Below, piece by piece: positions 42,424 to 53,800 of a DNA stretch of 64,000 nucleotides. Positions within the stretch are counted from its first letter, which is position 1. Each line of letters opens with the position of its first letter. The stretch is from JABSOG01 sp965277695 (GTDB lineage: Bacteria; Pseudomonadota; Gammaproteobacteria; Enterobacterales; Alteromonadaceae), in NCBI GenBank assembly GCA_965277695.1, contig CBDIDQ010000097.1, positions 1-64,000 on the forward strand. The letters are read 5' to 3'. The position numbers and the translations under genes are program-made. A model generated the notes under the pieces. It was not told where the DNA came from, ran no database searches, and saw nothing but the letters and a program-made list of their open reading frames with translations.

Positions 42424-43929
42424 TTGGTAAAAGCAAATAAATGGGGTAACGAAGTTTGGGTTAACCACATCAGTAAAAAGGAAATGCCAGCACTGTCATC
42501 AACCGTACGTATTCTCGAAAACCTGGCTAATGATGACACCATGTCACTGGCTCGTCTGGGGCAATCGGTGTTGCATGACTATGCTTTAACTTCTTCCATT
42601 TTAAAAGTCGCCAACAGCGCGGTTTATATGAGCCGCAATCAAATCACTACCGTTAGTCGTGCAGCCGTTGTGCTGGGATTTTCGGCGATCAAAAATATTT
42701 GTATTACCGCTAAATTACTCGGCAGCCTGCTAAAAAATAAAAACCTCAGTGAACCAGTATACGAACGCTTGCTCAAACAGATGGCGCAATCGTTTCATGC
42801 CGGTATGTTGACACAAATTATGATGCCCAAGGATGACGACAAAAGTAAAGAAGAGACATTCATCATCGCTTTGCTACACAATTTAGGCGAAAGTGCCTTT
42901 TGGAGTATCGGCGGCGAAATAACCGAATTGCTCGATCAACAGTTGCAAGATGTTGATCCCACTGATAAAGCTCAGGTTGATAAAGTGGTTAGCAAGTTAT
43001 TGGGCACCTCTTTTGACAAAATCAGTGTTGGTTTGGCGACTTCGTGGAATTTGGGGGATTTGTTTATTCGTTCACTCGAAGACCCTGATTTACGCTCGCC
43101 GCAATTAAAAATCGTCGCACTGGCTGACCGATTAAGTAACTGCATTGCTAACCCCAGCAATAATGTTAAACAACTGAATGAGCTGGTCAGCGAACTGTGT
43201 GAAATGACAGGGGCAAAAGATGCGGTGATGCGGGAGCGCATTGAAAACTGTACAGAGAAAACCGAGACGCTGCTGGAATCTTATGGTGCCGGTATTCTGA
43301 TTCAATATCTGCATCCCGGGGCACAAATTCTGCCCGAAGCCAACCAAGAAGAAGAGCCACCAAAGCTGTCAGACGAAGCACTGCAATTGAAAATTTTACG
43401 AGAATTGACGTTTTTAACCACCGAAAAGTGTGATTTTAACGTGCTGATCCAAACTGCTTTGGAAGGCATTTATCGCGGTATCGGCATGGACAGAGTGATT
43501 GTGTTGTTAAAAAATGCGCCGAAAAAAGTGATTGAACCACGTTTTGCTTGTGGTCGGGGGGCAGAGCAATTGAAAGATCAGTTCACTATTAACCTCAATA
43601 CCATGGAAACGATTTTTTCTTATGCGATGAAACATGGCGAAGCGATTTGGGTCGATGGTTTTGAAGACGGTCGTTGGGGACCTTTGCTCAGTAAGCCAAT
43701 TCGCAATATCACCAGTGCAGATGGTTTTTTTATCTCCCCGGTGATGTGGGATACCCGTTGTATTGGTTTGTTTTATGCAGATCGGATCCTCAAGCCGCCA
43801 GCTAAATCAAAAGTGGCTAGAAATGAGCCTCCGGTTCGCAGCAAGCTCAATGAAAATGACTTTATGTCTTTTACTCACTTTGTGCAGCAAACCAATCTGT
43901 GCTTATCGATTATTTTGAAGCAAGGATAA
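42424..43929 (+). CDS. HDOD domain protein with C-terminal GAF-like domain
   Basis: The frame is open from GTG 42376; I favour TTG 42424 since it alone has a ribosome-binding site (GAGGACC), though ATG 42409 is possible. An HDOD domain spans about residues 15-220 (MPALSSTVRILENLANDDTM, SILKVANSAVYMSRNQITTV, AVVLGFSAIKNICI, IALLHNLGESAFW). The HD-like pair is degenerate, as normal for HDOD, so no phosphodiesterase activity is expected. Residues about 330-490 look like a GAF domain (LTFLTTEKCDFNVLIQTALE, GMDRVIVLLKN, GFFISPVMWDTRCIGLFYAD). HDOD-GAF proteins act in signalling, often around motility or c-di-GMP. Monocistronic; faces a convergent hydrolase gene. Confidence 0.88.
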   Translation: MVKANKWGNEVWVNHISKKEMPALSSTVRILENLANDDTMSLARLGQSVLHDYALTSSILKVANSAVYMSRNQITTVSRAAVVLGFSAIKNICITAKLLGSLLKNKNLSEPVYERLLKQMAQSFHAGMLTQIMMPKDDDKSKEETFIIALLHNLGESAFWSIGGEITELLDQQLQDVDPTDKAQVDKVVSKLLGTSFDKISVGLATSWNLGDLFIRSLEDPDLRSPQLKIVALADRLSNCIANPSNNVKQLNELVSELCEMTGAKDAVMRERIENCTEKTETLLESYGAGILIQYLHPGAQILPEANQEEEPPKLSDEALQLKILRELTFLTTEKCDFNVLIQTALEGIYRGIGMDRVIVLLKNAPKKVIEPRFACGRGAEQLKDQFTINLNTMETIFSYAMKHGEAIWVDGFEDGRWGPLLSKPIRNITSADGFFISPVMWDTRCIGLFYADRILKPPAKSKVARNEPPVRSKLNENDFMSFTHFVQQTNLCLSIILKQG

Positions 43930-43975
43930 TTGTGCATAAAATGCACACTACTGTGGTCAAAAATAGCTAAACCGT

Positions 43976-44983
43976 TTATTTTTTTATCCATTCCCTAATC
44001 TGCTTATAAACCTCTAAACTGTGCGCCAATTTAATATGGCGTATTCGGGTGAATTCTTTATGGTGCTCTGCTAAAAACGATAAATTGTGTTGTTCTTGAT
44101 GGGATTGACCGGTGGCGCTGTGTTTACGTACAAGCGCATCGCCGAATAGCTGGCTTAAGATATGGTTTGAATCTTTGTGTATGGTGCCAGTGATGACAAA
44201 GTGGTCGGCTCCTGCGAGCAGGGGGACGGTTTCTTTATTGTTATTGAGTAAATCATCTGGGTCTTGTCCTTGCCAGTCTTCATCTCGAACATAGCCGTAA
44301 CGTAAATCTTTTATGCCTGCGCTGCGGGTATTGAGTATTTCGCCTAATAGGCTGGTGTATGGCAGCGGAGCGGCATTAAGGGCAGTGGCGACAACGTTGC
44401 CGATTTTTTCTAAATCAGCACCCAAATGCGGCGAGCCGATAAAGTACAGCTGACGGACTTTGTTGACCCAAGTAGCGTGTTGCTGTTGGGCATAAAAACA
44501 GGCGCTGCGGGCGACTAAACCACCCATGCTATGGTTGATTAAAATGATTTCTTCGACGTCGAGCGGGTAGACGCTGAGCAATTGTTCAATCATATCTGCC
44601 AACATTTGACCATTATGAGAGATATGTAAACCGGTGTTATAGCGCACATTGATTGGCATATAATCGAGTTCGTCGCCAAGCAGGGTGGCATATGTGGTTG
44701 ATGAATTACTCAAGTGCCAAACATCTTCGTTACAGCCTAAACCATGGACTAGAATACAAATTTTATGGCTGAACTTAGTGTAGCTTTGTTGCAGACCTTG
44801 AGGAGTTAAGGTCACCGCTTGATTATCGTGATAAAACGCCATTTGAACCGCCATTGGCAGTCCTTTTTCGGCCAAATAGTCACCGACAATGCCGTTTAAT
44901 GCTGACACCCCACGATTGGAGCCTTTTTTTATCTTGCTGCTGAGCAGTTCCCAGCGTTCTTGCCATTGAGCTTCATTGGTCAC
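43976..44983 (-). CDS. Alpha/beta hydrolase, lipase/PGAP1-like
   Basis: 335 residues. The oxyanion loop KICILVHGLGCNEDVWH and the nucleophile elbow INHSMGGLVARS (Ser in NHSMG, with Asn instead of the usual first Gly) identify a lipase-like alpha/beta hydrolase. FIGSPHLGADLEKIGN is the common TPHxG-type segment after strand 6, and His near GADHFVITGTIHKDSNHIL probably completes the triad. No signal peptide, so a cytoplasmic or membrane-associated esterase is expected. Its start overlaps the end of the upstream gene by four bases, indicating an operon with the MltA/3D-like protein. Confidence 0.85.
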   Translation of the reverse strand: MTNEAQWQERWELLSSKIKKGSNRGVSALNGIVGDYLAEKGLPMAVQMAFYHDNQAVTLTPQGLQQSYTKFSHKICILVHGLGCNEDVWHLSNSSTTYATLLGDELDYMPINVRYNTGLHISHNGQMLADMIEQLLSVYPLDVEEIILINHSMGGLVARSACFYAQQQHATWVNKVRQLYFIGSPHLGADLEKIGNVVATALNAAPLPYTSLLGEILNTRSAGIKDLRYGYVRDEDWQGQDPDDLLNNNKETVPLLAGADHFVITGTIHKDSNHILSQLFGDALVRKHSATGQSHQEQHNLSFLAEHHKEFTRIRHIKLAHSLEVYKQIREWIKK

Positions 44984-46110
44984 TGTTTTTCTCCGCTTTC
45001 GCTGGTTGTTTTAAGGACTAGGATACGTGCTTCGAAGTAATCTGGAAAAGTCCGATAGCTGTTAATATAGTCCTTCCAGTTTTTAAAGAAACCCCCAAGA
45101 TAGTCTAGCTGATAGTGATTGTCTTCAAACGCCCCGCCAGTATCGGCTAATACGGCCAGCCGATGTTCGCCCTTGTTGCTTAATAACACCAGTTTGCCTA
45201 ACCCCAGTTGTTTTAAATCGCCTGCCACTGTGACCATGGGATGAATAGCGATTTTGTAACCAGCATCTTTGCCGTAACCCAAAACGCCCGGGGTTTGTTT
45301 GAAATACCAGTAGCGCTTTTGCTCGCGTTTTTTCAAGCCCCGCTGGTAACCAATGCCGTTATTGCGATGCACGTTGAAGAACCGACTGCTGCCATGGCCA
45401 TCAATTTTCACCGTACCTTGCATCAGGGTATCTTCTAACCCCTCTCGCGAGAGCCAAATCAGCGGCTTGGCCCATTGATTTTTATCGAGAATGCCCGTCA
45501 GTACTTGTTGTTTGGTATAACGAAAGCGGATCAGCTGGTGTTTTTTCAATTCGGCTTGTTCAAGGGTTAAACCTTGTTCATCGTGGGGAATTTCATAAAG
45601 CGCATGAGGAGTTTGTGGGGTTTTGACCGGGCTGCCTTGTGCCAGTTTAATATAGTATTTGGTCAATAGGATTTTATCTGCCGGGATGTTTTGCAATAAC
45701 GGTTTTTTAGCGGCGAAGGTGGCAGATTGCTGTTTGTCGGGTCGCCAGCGATACATTTCAAAATGTTGGCTGATAAATGCCGGATCGGCCAAACGGCTGG
45801 GGCGACCAGCGGTTTTATCTTGTTGTTGCACCTGACAAACAAAACGCAGGGTTTGTTTGATACGGCTCATGCCGACGCCAAATTGGGCAAGAAAGCCCGG
45901 TTGGATCACCTCTGGGTCATAGCTTTGGCCCTTGCTGAGATAATTCAAAGTGCCTTGTGCTACGGTGCATAAATCGGCTTGGGATTGAGTTGCCATCTGG
46001 CCGTTAAGTGGCTTCAACTCTTTGCTGTACAGCTGTTGTTCAGCGGCCAGCGTTGGCTGGCTGATGAGAACAAACAAAGCGAAAAATAGTCTGCGCATGG
46101 TGGTCATCAA
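44980..46110 (-). CDS. Exported MltA/3D-domain-like protein
   Basis: 376 residues with signal peptide ending LAA-EQQ (start at ATG 46110; ATG 46098 also possible). The C-terminal ~170 residues show the double-psi barrel pattern of MltA lytic transglycosylase and 3D-domain proteins: LMQGTVKIDG, GVLGYGKDAGYKIAIHPMV, LKQLGLGKLVLLS and HRLAVLADTGGAFEDNHYQLD (the DTGGA segment matches the catalytic-Asp region of MltA-type proteins). The N-terminal part also follows MltA-like spacing. It may cleave or bind peptidoglycan; catalytic competence is uncertain because similarity is moderate. Gene order couples it to the downstream hydrolase (ATGA overlap). Confidence 0.75.
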   Translation of the reverse strand: MMTTMRRLFFALFVLISQPTLAAEQQLYSKELKPLNGQMATQSQADLCTVAQGTLNYLSKGQSYDPEVIQPGFLAQFGVGMSRIKQTLRFVCQVQQQDKTAGRPSRLADPAFISQHFEMYRWRPDKQQSATFAAKKPLLQNIPADKILLTKYYIKLAQGSPVKTPQTPHALYEIPHDEQGLTLEQAELKKHQLIRFRYTKQQVLTGILDKNQWAKPLIWLSREGLEDTLMQGTVKIDGHGSSRFFNVHRNNGIGYQRGLKKREQKRYWYFKQTPGVLGYGKDAGYKIAIHPMVTVAGDLKQLGLGKLVLLSNKGEHRLAVLADTGGAFEDNHYQLDYLGGFFKNWKDYINSYRTFPDYFEARILVLKTTSESGEKQ

Positions 46111-46156
46111 TTAAAGGTTAGTGTTGTTTGACCAGCAGTATAGCTAAAACGGCCTC

Positions 46157-46749
46157 TTATACACAATAGAGGTTAACGGGCGATTCTACTTGGGCATTGA
46201 TACAACCTTGTGCATGACTGAGGGCAAAGGCCATGCCTTTATCGCTGCGGTCAAAATGGGCATATTGCTGCGCCGCTTTATCTGGCGATTGCTCATAAAT
46301 GTAAGAAAACTCTAACATTTCAAATGAATGCGCCAATGAGGCGTAATTGGGTTGCAGCCATTCAAATGAACCGACAAACCAGCGGTCATTGTTGATCAAT
46401 TGAGTCAGCTCTTCGCGACCGTTAAAATTGCCAATAATATGTAACGATGAGGTGCCAAATGCAGTATGGTGTTTGACTTGAAATTCGGTGTTATCGTCAA
46501 TGCCCAATGTCAGGCAGAAGCGACGTAAGCGGCGGTATAACTCTCGGGTTTCTTCGAGCATGTAATGATCGACTTTCTCCAGCGGTCGGGATTTTTGATT
46601 GAGGCTTTACCGTAGAGTTGCGGTAATAAAGCTTCGAGCACCGCCTCATTGCCAAACTGGGTTATGGCGTCACTGCGAAAATGTTGGTTTATTTGGTTAG
46701 CTAGCTGCTGGGGTAAAACGATTTGTGCGGCTGTAGTAACGTCTAACAT
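46157..46749 (-). pseudogene. Frameshifted hypothetical gene (~198 residues)
   Basis: The upstream frame (ATG 46749 after AGGTGG) reads LDVTTAAQIVLPQQLANQIN up to KNPDRW near 46582, then goes out of frame and stops at 46510. The second frame continues immediately with EKVDHYMLEETRELYRRLRR and ends at 46157. Restoring one G in TGGAG (TGGGAG) at about 46580 rejoins them into one smooth protein. The C-terminal half contains HIIGNFNGREELTQLINNDR and FSYIYEQSPDKAAQQYAHFD. Either a true one-base deletion or a sequencing error. No family recognised. Confidence 0.7.
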
Positions 46750-46903
46750 AGTTAATTCCACCTTTGATACGATTAGGTGGCTTAGAGCAGGCTTTATGCC
46801 AGTTGCATTTTATTGTTTTAAATCAATGGGATGGATGGGGTTTTTTGAGATTTTCTAAGACGACAAAATTTTGGCGGTGAGAGTGTTTTTATGATGCTTT
46901 TTT

Positions 46904-46977
46904 GTAGCAGGGCCGTCCCGGCGCGATTGTTGACGAAGGCACTTTGAAACTGATCGCGGCGAGGACGCCCCTCCTAC
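46904..46977. repeat. REP-like hairpin, GGCCGTCCCGGCGCGA type
   Basis: GTAGCAGGGCCGTCCCGGCG pairs with the far arm ending GACGCCCCTCCTAC. Same family as 3868-3950 and 36099-36205. The stretch 46978-47156 after it has a short dyad (CCGAAACATCCTTGTTTCGG near 47069) but no gene. Confidence 0.8.
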
Positions 46978-47156
46978 ATTTGGGTAGCTTAATTATAACC
47001 CTAAATGGTGTAATATGGTCAAAATCGAAATTAGCGATGCAAAGAATATGAGGCACTAGTACCCGAAACATCCTTGTTTCGGAAAGTATTAAAAGCACGT
47101 AACTATGCTGCTTTAAGTCAGATCGAAGAAGGTTGGAAATTAAATTCGTCCAATAA

Positions 47157-47816
47157 TCAACGACTAAACGACTGAAACTGAACCGGATGAAAGTAAAACA
47201 ACGTATTGCTGACAACCCCGGTTGTGCGGTTTTTTAACGCCAGGTTGAACTGGTAATAATCAGCGGCACAGCCAACTTGGCTCTGGGTGGTGACCTCCAA
47301 ATGATGCCGTCCGGGTTGTTTGATAAATTGCTTATAATCGTCTTCAAGCCATAATCGCTCTAAGGTTGCTGCTGAGTATTGACTGGCATTAATGGTCAGG
47401 GCAGTGGTATCAAGCGCATTTTGACTGCCGACCGACTTAATGCTCTCAATCGCTATCTTTTTGCCCTTGTTATCAATAAAAAAACTATTTGATAAGTCAA
47501 TCTGCAAAGTGTCTTTTGACCATAACATTAGATAGAACTGACTGTTTTGCGCTGGGCAAAAACTACGCTGAAGATTCAACGACTGCCAGGCAGCCGGATG
47601 AATTTTGATGGTAGTTTGTCCGTCAAGCCTCAGCAGTGGCCAAATTAGCCACTGGCCTTTGCTGTAACCGACGTTTTGAGCCTCTTGTTTACCCTCTTGT
47701 TTAGTTAGGCCATAACCACTGACAACGGTGGTAAAGTGGCTGGTTGAGCAACTGCTCAACCAGCCACACAGCATGACTAAGCAGATTTTGGCGGCGTTAG
47801 TCTTCAAGTGAGTCAT
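47157..47816 (-). CDS. Lipoprotein, candidate immunity protein of the RHS toxin
   Basis: 219 residues with a lipoprotein signal: basic start, hydrophobic ICLVMLCGW and lipobox LSSC (Cys23). The mature part is strand-rich, without known motifs, with one Cys pair (FCPAQN and VGCAADYY). The gene overlaps the 3' end of the large RHS toxin by 20 bases, so it is translated directly after it. In polymorphic toxin systems this position is normally occupied by the cognate immunity gene, and periplasmic lipoprotein immunity proteins are known for toxins acting outside the cytoplasm. The role is inference from position only. Confidence 0.6.
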   Translation of the reverse strand: MTHLKTNAAKICLVMLCGWLSSCSTSHFTTVVSGYGLTKQEGKQEAQNVGYSKGQWLIWPLLRLDGQTTIKIHPAAWQSLNLQRSFCPAQNSQFYLMLWSKDTLQIDLSNSFFIDNKGKKIAIESIKSVGSQNALDTTALTINASQYSAATLERLWLEDDYKQFIKQPGRHHLEVTTQSQVGCAADYYQFNLALKNRTTGVVSNTLFYFHPVQFQSFSR

Positions 47817-50800
47817 TTAAATGCCTGTGATAGTTGAGACCCAAAGCTTCATAGTTGATATACAGTGCGGGCACGATAGTGACGCCCAGTAATATCGCAT
47901 TTTGAGCATTCCACTTAGCCATCCACACATCATGAAATACTGCCATTGAGTTCATGCCCGGTATATTTTTCGCACTGGCGGTGAACATGCCGCTACCCTC
48001 AGAATCCCATGAGAATGAAACCGCACTAGTGTTTTTACCAATCATTATTTTGCCGATATTATCAGCATTGTTGTTGATCAATAGTTGTGCTTCCTCTGCT
48101 GTCAAACTGCTTAATGAACGACCAATCAAATGGTCAGCTTTGCCACCTTTGACAATCTCAATCGATTTACCGACGTTAGAGGCTGTGGCGCTTTCAACCC
48201 CGTCACCTTTGAATTTAACCACGCCTTCGCTCTCGGCAGTTTCCCAAGTGGGTTTGCTTTTGGAGACCTTTTCCATACCAACGTTTAATGCCTGAGCAAT
48301 AGCCGCCATTTTTGCGCCCTTGCTACAAGAGCCACCTGCGGCTTTACCGGCACCACAGCCACCTAATGCGGCGACACCAATACGTCGGGCAGCATCACCC
48401 CAACCACCTACTGCGCCAAAGTTGGCATAACCGCCAGCCGCACCGGCGATAGCCCCTGAAAATGCCCCGCGCAAAGCACCCTTAAGACTACCGGTCATTA
48501 AGGCTCCACCGACAAAACCGCCAGCAGCACCGGCAATAGCGCCAGCAACGACAGCATTACCCACTGCGGTGGTAAAACCCCAGCTCGCCGCCCAACTGGA
48601 AGCAGCACCAGCGGTAAAGTAAGTGACGGCGATAGCGACAATGGCTTTCCAGTACTTTTTGACAAAACGTTTTAAACCACTAAAGAAATAACCGCTCGGA
48701 TCGGTATAACTCATCGGGTTATTCACCACGTAAGCGTAGCGGTTGTGACTTTGCGGGTTTTTCGGCGCTTGAATAAACGGGTCGGCTTGTAAAAATCGGC
48801 CTAACGTTGGGTCGTAAATACGCCCATTCATATGAATGATATCCAGTGCTTTGAGGTGTTTGTGTCCGGTATATCCTCGATCTGTCACTTCACTAACGCT
48901 GAAATTGGCGAAGGCACTGTCGAGATAAACCGCTGTGCGTTTGCCGTATGGGTCGTAAATCGCCTGAGCAATGACGTTACCCGCCGCATTAGTGGTGGCA
49001 ACCACTGAACCTTGATGGTCTTTATGCAAGTAGTAGGTTTCTGTGCTGGCGTTACTGCGTTGGGTATAAACAATATCGCCAACGTAGTATTTATGCTCGG
49101 TGAGTGCACCTGCACCGCCACTTCTGACCACTTTTTCATAACGTCCAAGATAGCTGGTTTTGTAAGTGACGTTTTTGCCGCCTTCCAAGTAGCTGTCTTC
49201 TTTGTAATACAACTCTCGGTCAACCCCGTAACTCATCAAAGACGATGCACCGGATTGGCTGATGCTGGTGGGTTTGTCATAACTACCGTAAGTGAAGCTG
49301 CGGTTGCCGTCGCTGGTCACGTTGCCGTTGCTGTCATAGCTAAAGCTGTACAGTGTGCCGGTGAAGTTTGAGTTGCTGTAGACGCCCAATAATTTATGCA
49401 CTTTACTGGCATCGTATTTGTAGTAACCGGCACCACTTTTGTAGGTGAAGTTACCCCAATTATCGAGGCTGTAGGTTTGGCTTGATTTAAATGCCGTTGG
49501 CAAACTGGCACTGCCCGCAGTGACCGAGATGCTGCGGTTGTTGAGCCGATTCATACCATCATAACTGTAGTTTTCAGTGTATTGACTGCTACTGCCGCTG
49601 CCATATTGGCTGGTGCGTGATTTGACGTTACCCGCAGTGTCATAATCGGTGGCGATATATTGCTTTAATACGCTGCCTTTTTTGACGTCGACATAAGATA
49701 ACCAACCGGTATCGCTTTGATATGAGCGAGTTGACACCACGCCGTTGCCTAGTGTTTCGGTAGCCACTTGTCCTCGGGCGGTCATGCTGTCAACGCGTTT
49801 GAGTAGGGCATTGGTGGCATTGTTTCTGACTTCTTTCATGTAGCCATAACTGTTGTAGATATTTTTCACCGCAAATGCGCTGGTGCCGTTAGGGTAGGTC
49901 GTGACTAGCGGACGGCTGTAACTGTCATAGCTTTGTGATTGGCTGTAACCGCTATTATTGATCAGCGTAGTTGTATTGCTGGGGCGACCGAGGCTGTCGT
50001 AATTGATGAATTTTTTAATCGCTGCGCTGGCGGTGGTGCTACAAGAAGCTGATGAGCCAGCATATTTGGCCGTTGATGTCAGCTTTCCTGCGGCTTTGCT
50101 GCCTGCTTGAGCGGTGCTGCCATAATTCCAGCATAAGGTGCCTTCACTGGCTTCGTAGCTGCGTATGCGTCGTCCTGCCAAGTCGTAACTAAAGCTAAAG
50201 GTTTGGTTACGCGCGGTTTTTTGGCTGGCTAATTCACCAAAAGCATTATAAGTATAATGCCACACGCCTTTGATCGGATCGTTGGTTTGGGTTTTTCTAC
50301 CCCAGTTGTCAAATACCATCGTTACTTTACTGTCTTTGCCGTGCGCACGGGTGGTGGTTTCAATGACATTGCCATAAGCATCATATTTAAAGGTAACTCG
50401 ATTGCCCAGCGGATCTTCGGTATGTTCGGTCGCACCAAAACCATTGTGGAAGACTTTGCTGGTTTGGTTTAGCTCATTGATGGTGCGGCTTTCAAGCCCA
50501 TAAATCTGCTGGGTGATGAGACCGCCATTGGCTTTGTTGATTTGGCTCACTCGGTTGAGCACGTCATAACTCAAGTCAGTTGAAACAGATGCTCCCGGTT
50601 CGTAGGTTTTCCACTCTCGCCCGCGACTGTCATAGGTCGTTTTAGCGGTGATCCAACTGCCATTAAAGCCTTGTTGCTGGCTACCGACTTCGCGATCCCA
50701 ACGGTCAAAATAAACCGCTTTTTGCGGGCTGCCGCTGACTGTGGTTAACACTTTATAATGGGCGTTGGGCACACAATTGCTGCAAAAGCTGCGACTCACG

Positions 50801-53800
50801 GTGGTGCTGCGGGAGTCTGGATGGTTAATGCTGGTGACCTGACCAAAGCCGTCATAATAGTTGATGGTAGCCAAACCGTTGGGGTTGGTTTGTTTTGATG
50901 AGGTCAAGGTGCCAGTAAATGACGATGCGGATAAACCGTTATATAAGAAGGTGTTACGTTCGCCCATTGCGTTTTGTGTATAGTTGATAAAACGACCTCG
51001 GCTATCAAAAACGCTGTGATTGGTGCGCGTTTGAGTACTGCCAGTGGCGGTGGAATAACCACTGACCGAGATTGAGGTTTTATTACCATAACTGTCATAA
51101 CTGTAGCTAGTTGTCAGTTTGGTTGCTGATGCACTTGGCGATACTATGCTGGTGCTGAGCAAACCATCACTGTTATAGCTAAAGGTATTTTGACGCGCTG
51201 GATTGCCGCTATCACCTGTGGCATTTTTAGTGATGCTGGTTGATTTTAACAAGCCGTATTGTTGCTCGGCGGCAGTACCATAGTTATTTACTGTGGTGAT
51301 GGTTTGATAAGCCGAATTGGCGGCATCTGTGGTGGTGGCGGTATTGTTGGTCAGATTGCCCCAGCTATCATAGGTATTGGTGTTGACGGTAGTACTAGTT
51401 AAGGTACTGACACCATCGCTGCCATACACATAGGACGACTCATCTGAGCGGCTAACATAGGGGATCACACTGCCTTGCGCGGTACTTTTTATCGCCAGTG
51501 TATTAGTGGCTTTAGAGAGCAATTTGCCGTTTAAGCGACGCTCGGTATATATCGGTAACTTGGCTTTGGCAAAGTTGGTACTGTCATGTTGTTGATTGTA
51601 GTGGGATTCGGTGATCACCCCGCTTTGCACATCGGTGGTTCTGAGCATTTGAAAACCCAGTGAACCCCGGCCTTTTTTGTGGATCAGCAAGCCGCCGTAT
51701 TGATAGTCGACAGCAATAGACGCACCGACGTTACTGTCTTTGCTGACTCGGCTGACTAGTTGTCGGCCTGAAATCGGCGAAAAGGTGTCTGAATTAATAT
51801 CAGCATCGGACGCCTGAAAGACATAAACACTGCTATTGGTCATCGGTTTGTAAGTAATATCAGTGCTGACGCCATTGCTGTTGGTGATGCTGTTGATGGC
51901 ATATTCTTTAATGTTCAAACGATTGTAATATTCTTTCCAGGTACCACTGGTGGCAGTCAACAAATTGACTTTGCCATCGCCCGTGGTATCGCCAAAACGG
52001 ATGGCGGCATTACTGTCAAAACTCATCGGCCCTCGGTTTTGAAAAGAGATCCATTCACCTGTGGTGGTTGGGCGTGAGAAATAAGCATACCAAGTGGATG
52101 TGCCGGTAGCGTGCAGGATGTCGGTGCGGCCATCGCCATTTAAGTCAATAAACTGTGAGAGGTATTTTTTACTGCTGGAGGTGACCAAACCAGCATCTCG
52201 TGCGGCCAGTAATTGAGTGCCATCAGACAAGCGGTAATACCAGCGATCAGAGACGACATATAACAAATCGCTGAGACCGTCGCCATTAAGGTCGGCCACT
52301 CGTAACGTGTTCAGGCTACTACTGCCGATGGTTTGTAGGTAGCTTAATTTGGGCGCTGTGGCATCACCGGAAGCGACAAATAATTGATAGCTGGTACTGG
52401 TGCTGGTACTCCAAGTGCCACCGATATCGTGGCGGCATTCACTACTGCCACTAACGAACTTAAACAAACGGCCATTAACATAACAACCACCAGTTGTAGT
52501 GGTGACGCGAATAATTAAATCGGAGCGACCGTCGCCATTGATATCAATCGCACTGGCTGATTTCATGTTGGCGGTTTGGCTGGTATAACCATCGTTGAGT
52601 GTCGAGGATGAAACACTGGATGAGAAAGTGTATAAGATTTGATTGGCGGTAAAAGTGCCGTCGCCGTCATTAATATGAGCTTTTAAATAGCTACCAGTAC
52701 GAAATACAATGTCTTCCATACCGTCGCCGTTAACATCCAATACTTGCGCTTCACCTTCAAGACCGGTGGCAACAATACCGAGATTTTTCACCGTTTTATA
52801 GCTGGTCGTGGTGTACTCTTCGCAAGGTTCGCCCGGCGGGCAGATGGTGCTGGTGCTTTGACTGGGCTGGTAAGAGATGGCATACCAGTTTGAGGTTTTT
52901 GAATCAGCGACCAACAAATCTCTAACGCCATCACCATTGTAATCGATGCTCATGGCATATTCTTTTTTGCCGTCACCAATACCCGACAGATAATAAGCGG
53001 TGGTGTGATAGGGGCCTAGTTTGGTGTACCAAGAACTGCCGTTAACGTAAACCAAATCCTGATAACCATCACCATTGATATCAATCACTTGAGTGGTATC
53101 CCGATTGGCTGTGCTGGTGGCCAGGGTGCGGCTGCTAGGAAAGGGTTTGTAGTTGCTGGTGGTGGGCTGTTCCCAGCAAAAATTTTCCATACCGGGTTCG
53201 CTTTCACAAACCCAAGTGGTGCCACTAGTGGCTAATGCGGGTCGCTGCCAATCAAAAGTGGTGGGGGTTAGGCAGTTTGACATATTGCTGTCGTTGTCTG
53301 GACATTCTTGTACAGAGGTCAATAAGGTGCGCTCTTCGATAAAACTAGAGTTTTCATAATTTAAAAAGTAGGACCGATAGACATCATTATCGACTTTGGT
53401 ATCAATGCGTTGTAGCCGTTGGTCTTGATATAAATGACCACCAGCCATGTAACCTTTAAAGCCTTTATCATGCTCGGCATAGATAAAGTTGATTTGTGCG
53501 TAGGGAGCGGCACCTGTGCTTAAATTACCGCTGTATTGAATATTACTGATGTAGAGTGAACCGGCACTGGTGTCTTTATTATAATTAAATAGCTGATAAT
53601 TATTTTTGCGATCTTTAATGACTTTAATCGCCCAGCTGCGAGCGAGTACCCCGGCGGTAAAACCACCGGGTTCAACAAAGGCATCGGAGTGATTGCTGAA
53701 TGCACTGCTGATGGCGGCAGAATTACCATAGTAGTGGGTTTCGCCGGCTTTATTTTTCACTTCAAAATAGACCGGACCATTGCTGCTGGAACCTTGTTTG

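Noticed and set aside
46978..47156. Possible small gene or tRNA between the REP element and the lipoprotein gene
   Set aside because: A short dyad exists but no cloverleaf, no GGTTC T-arm and no open frame of useful length.
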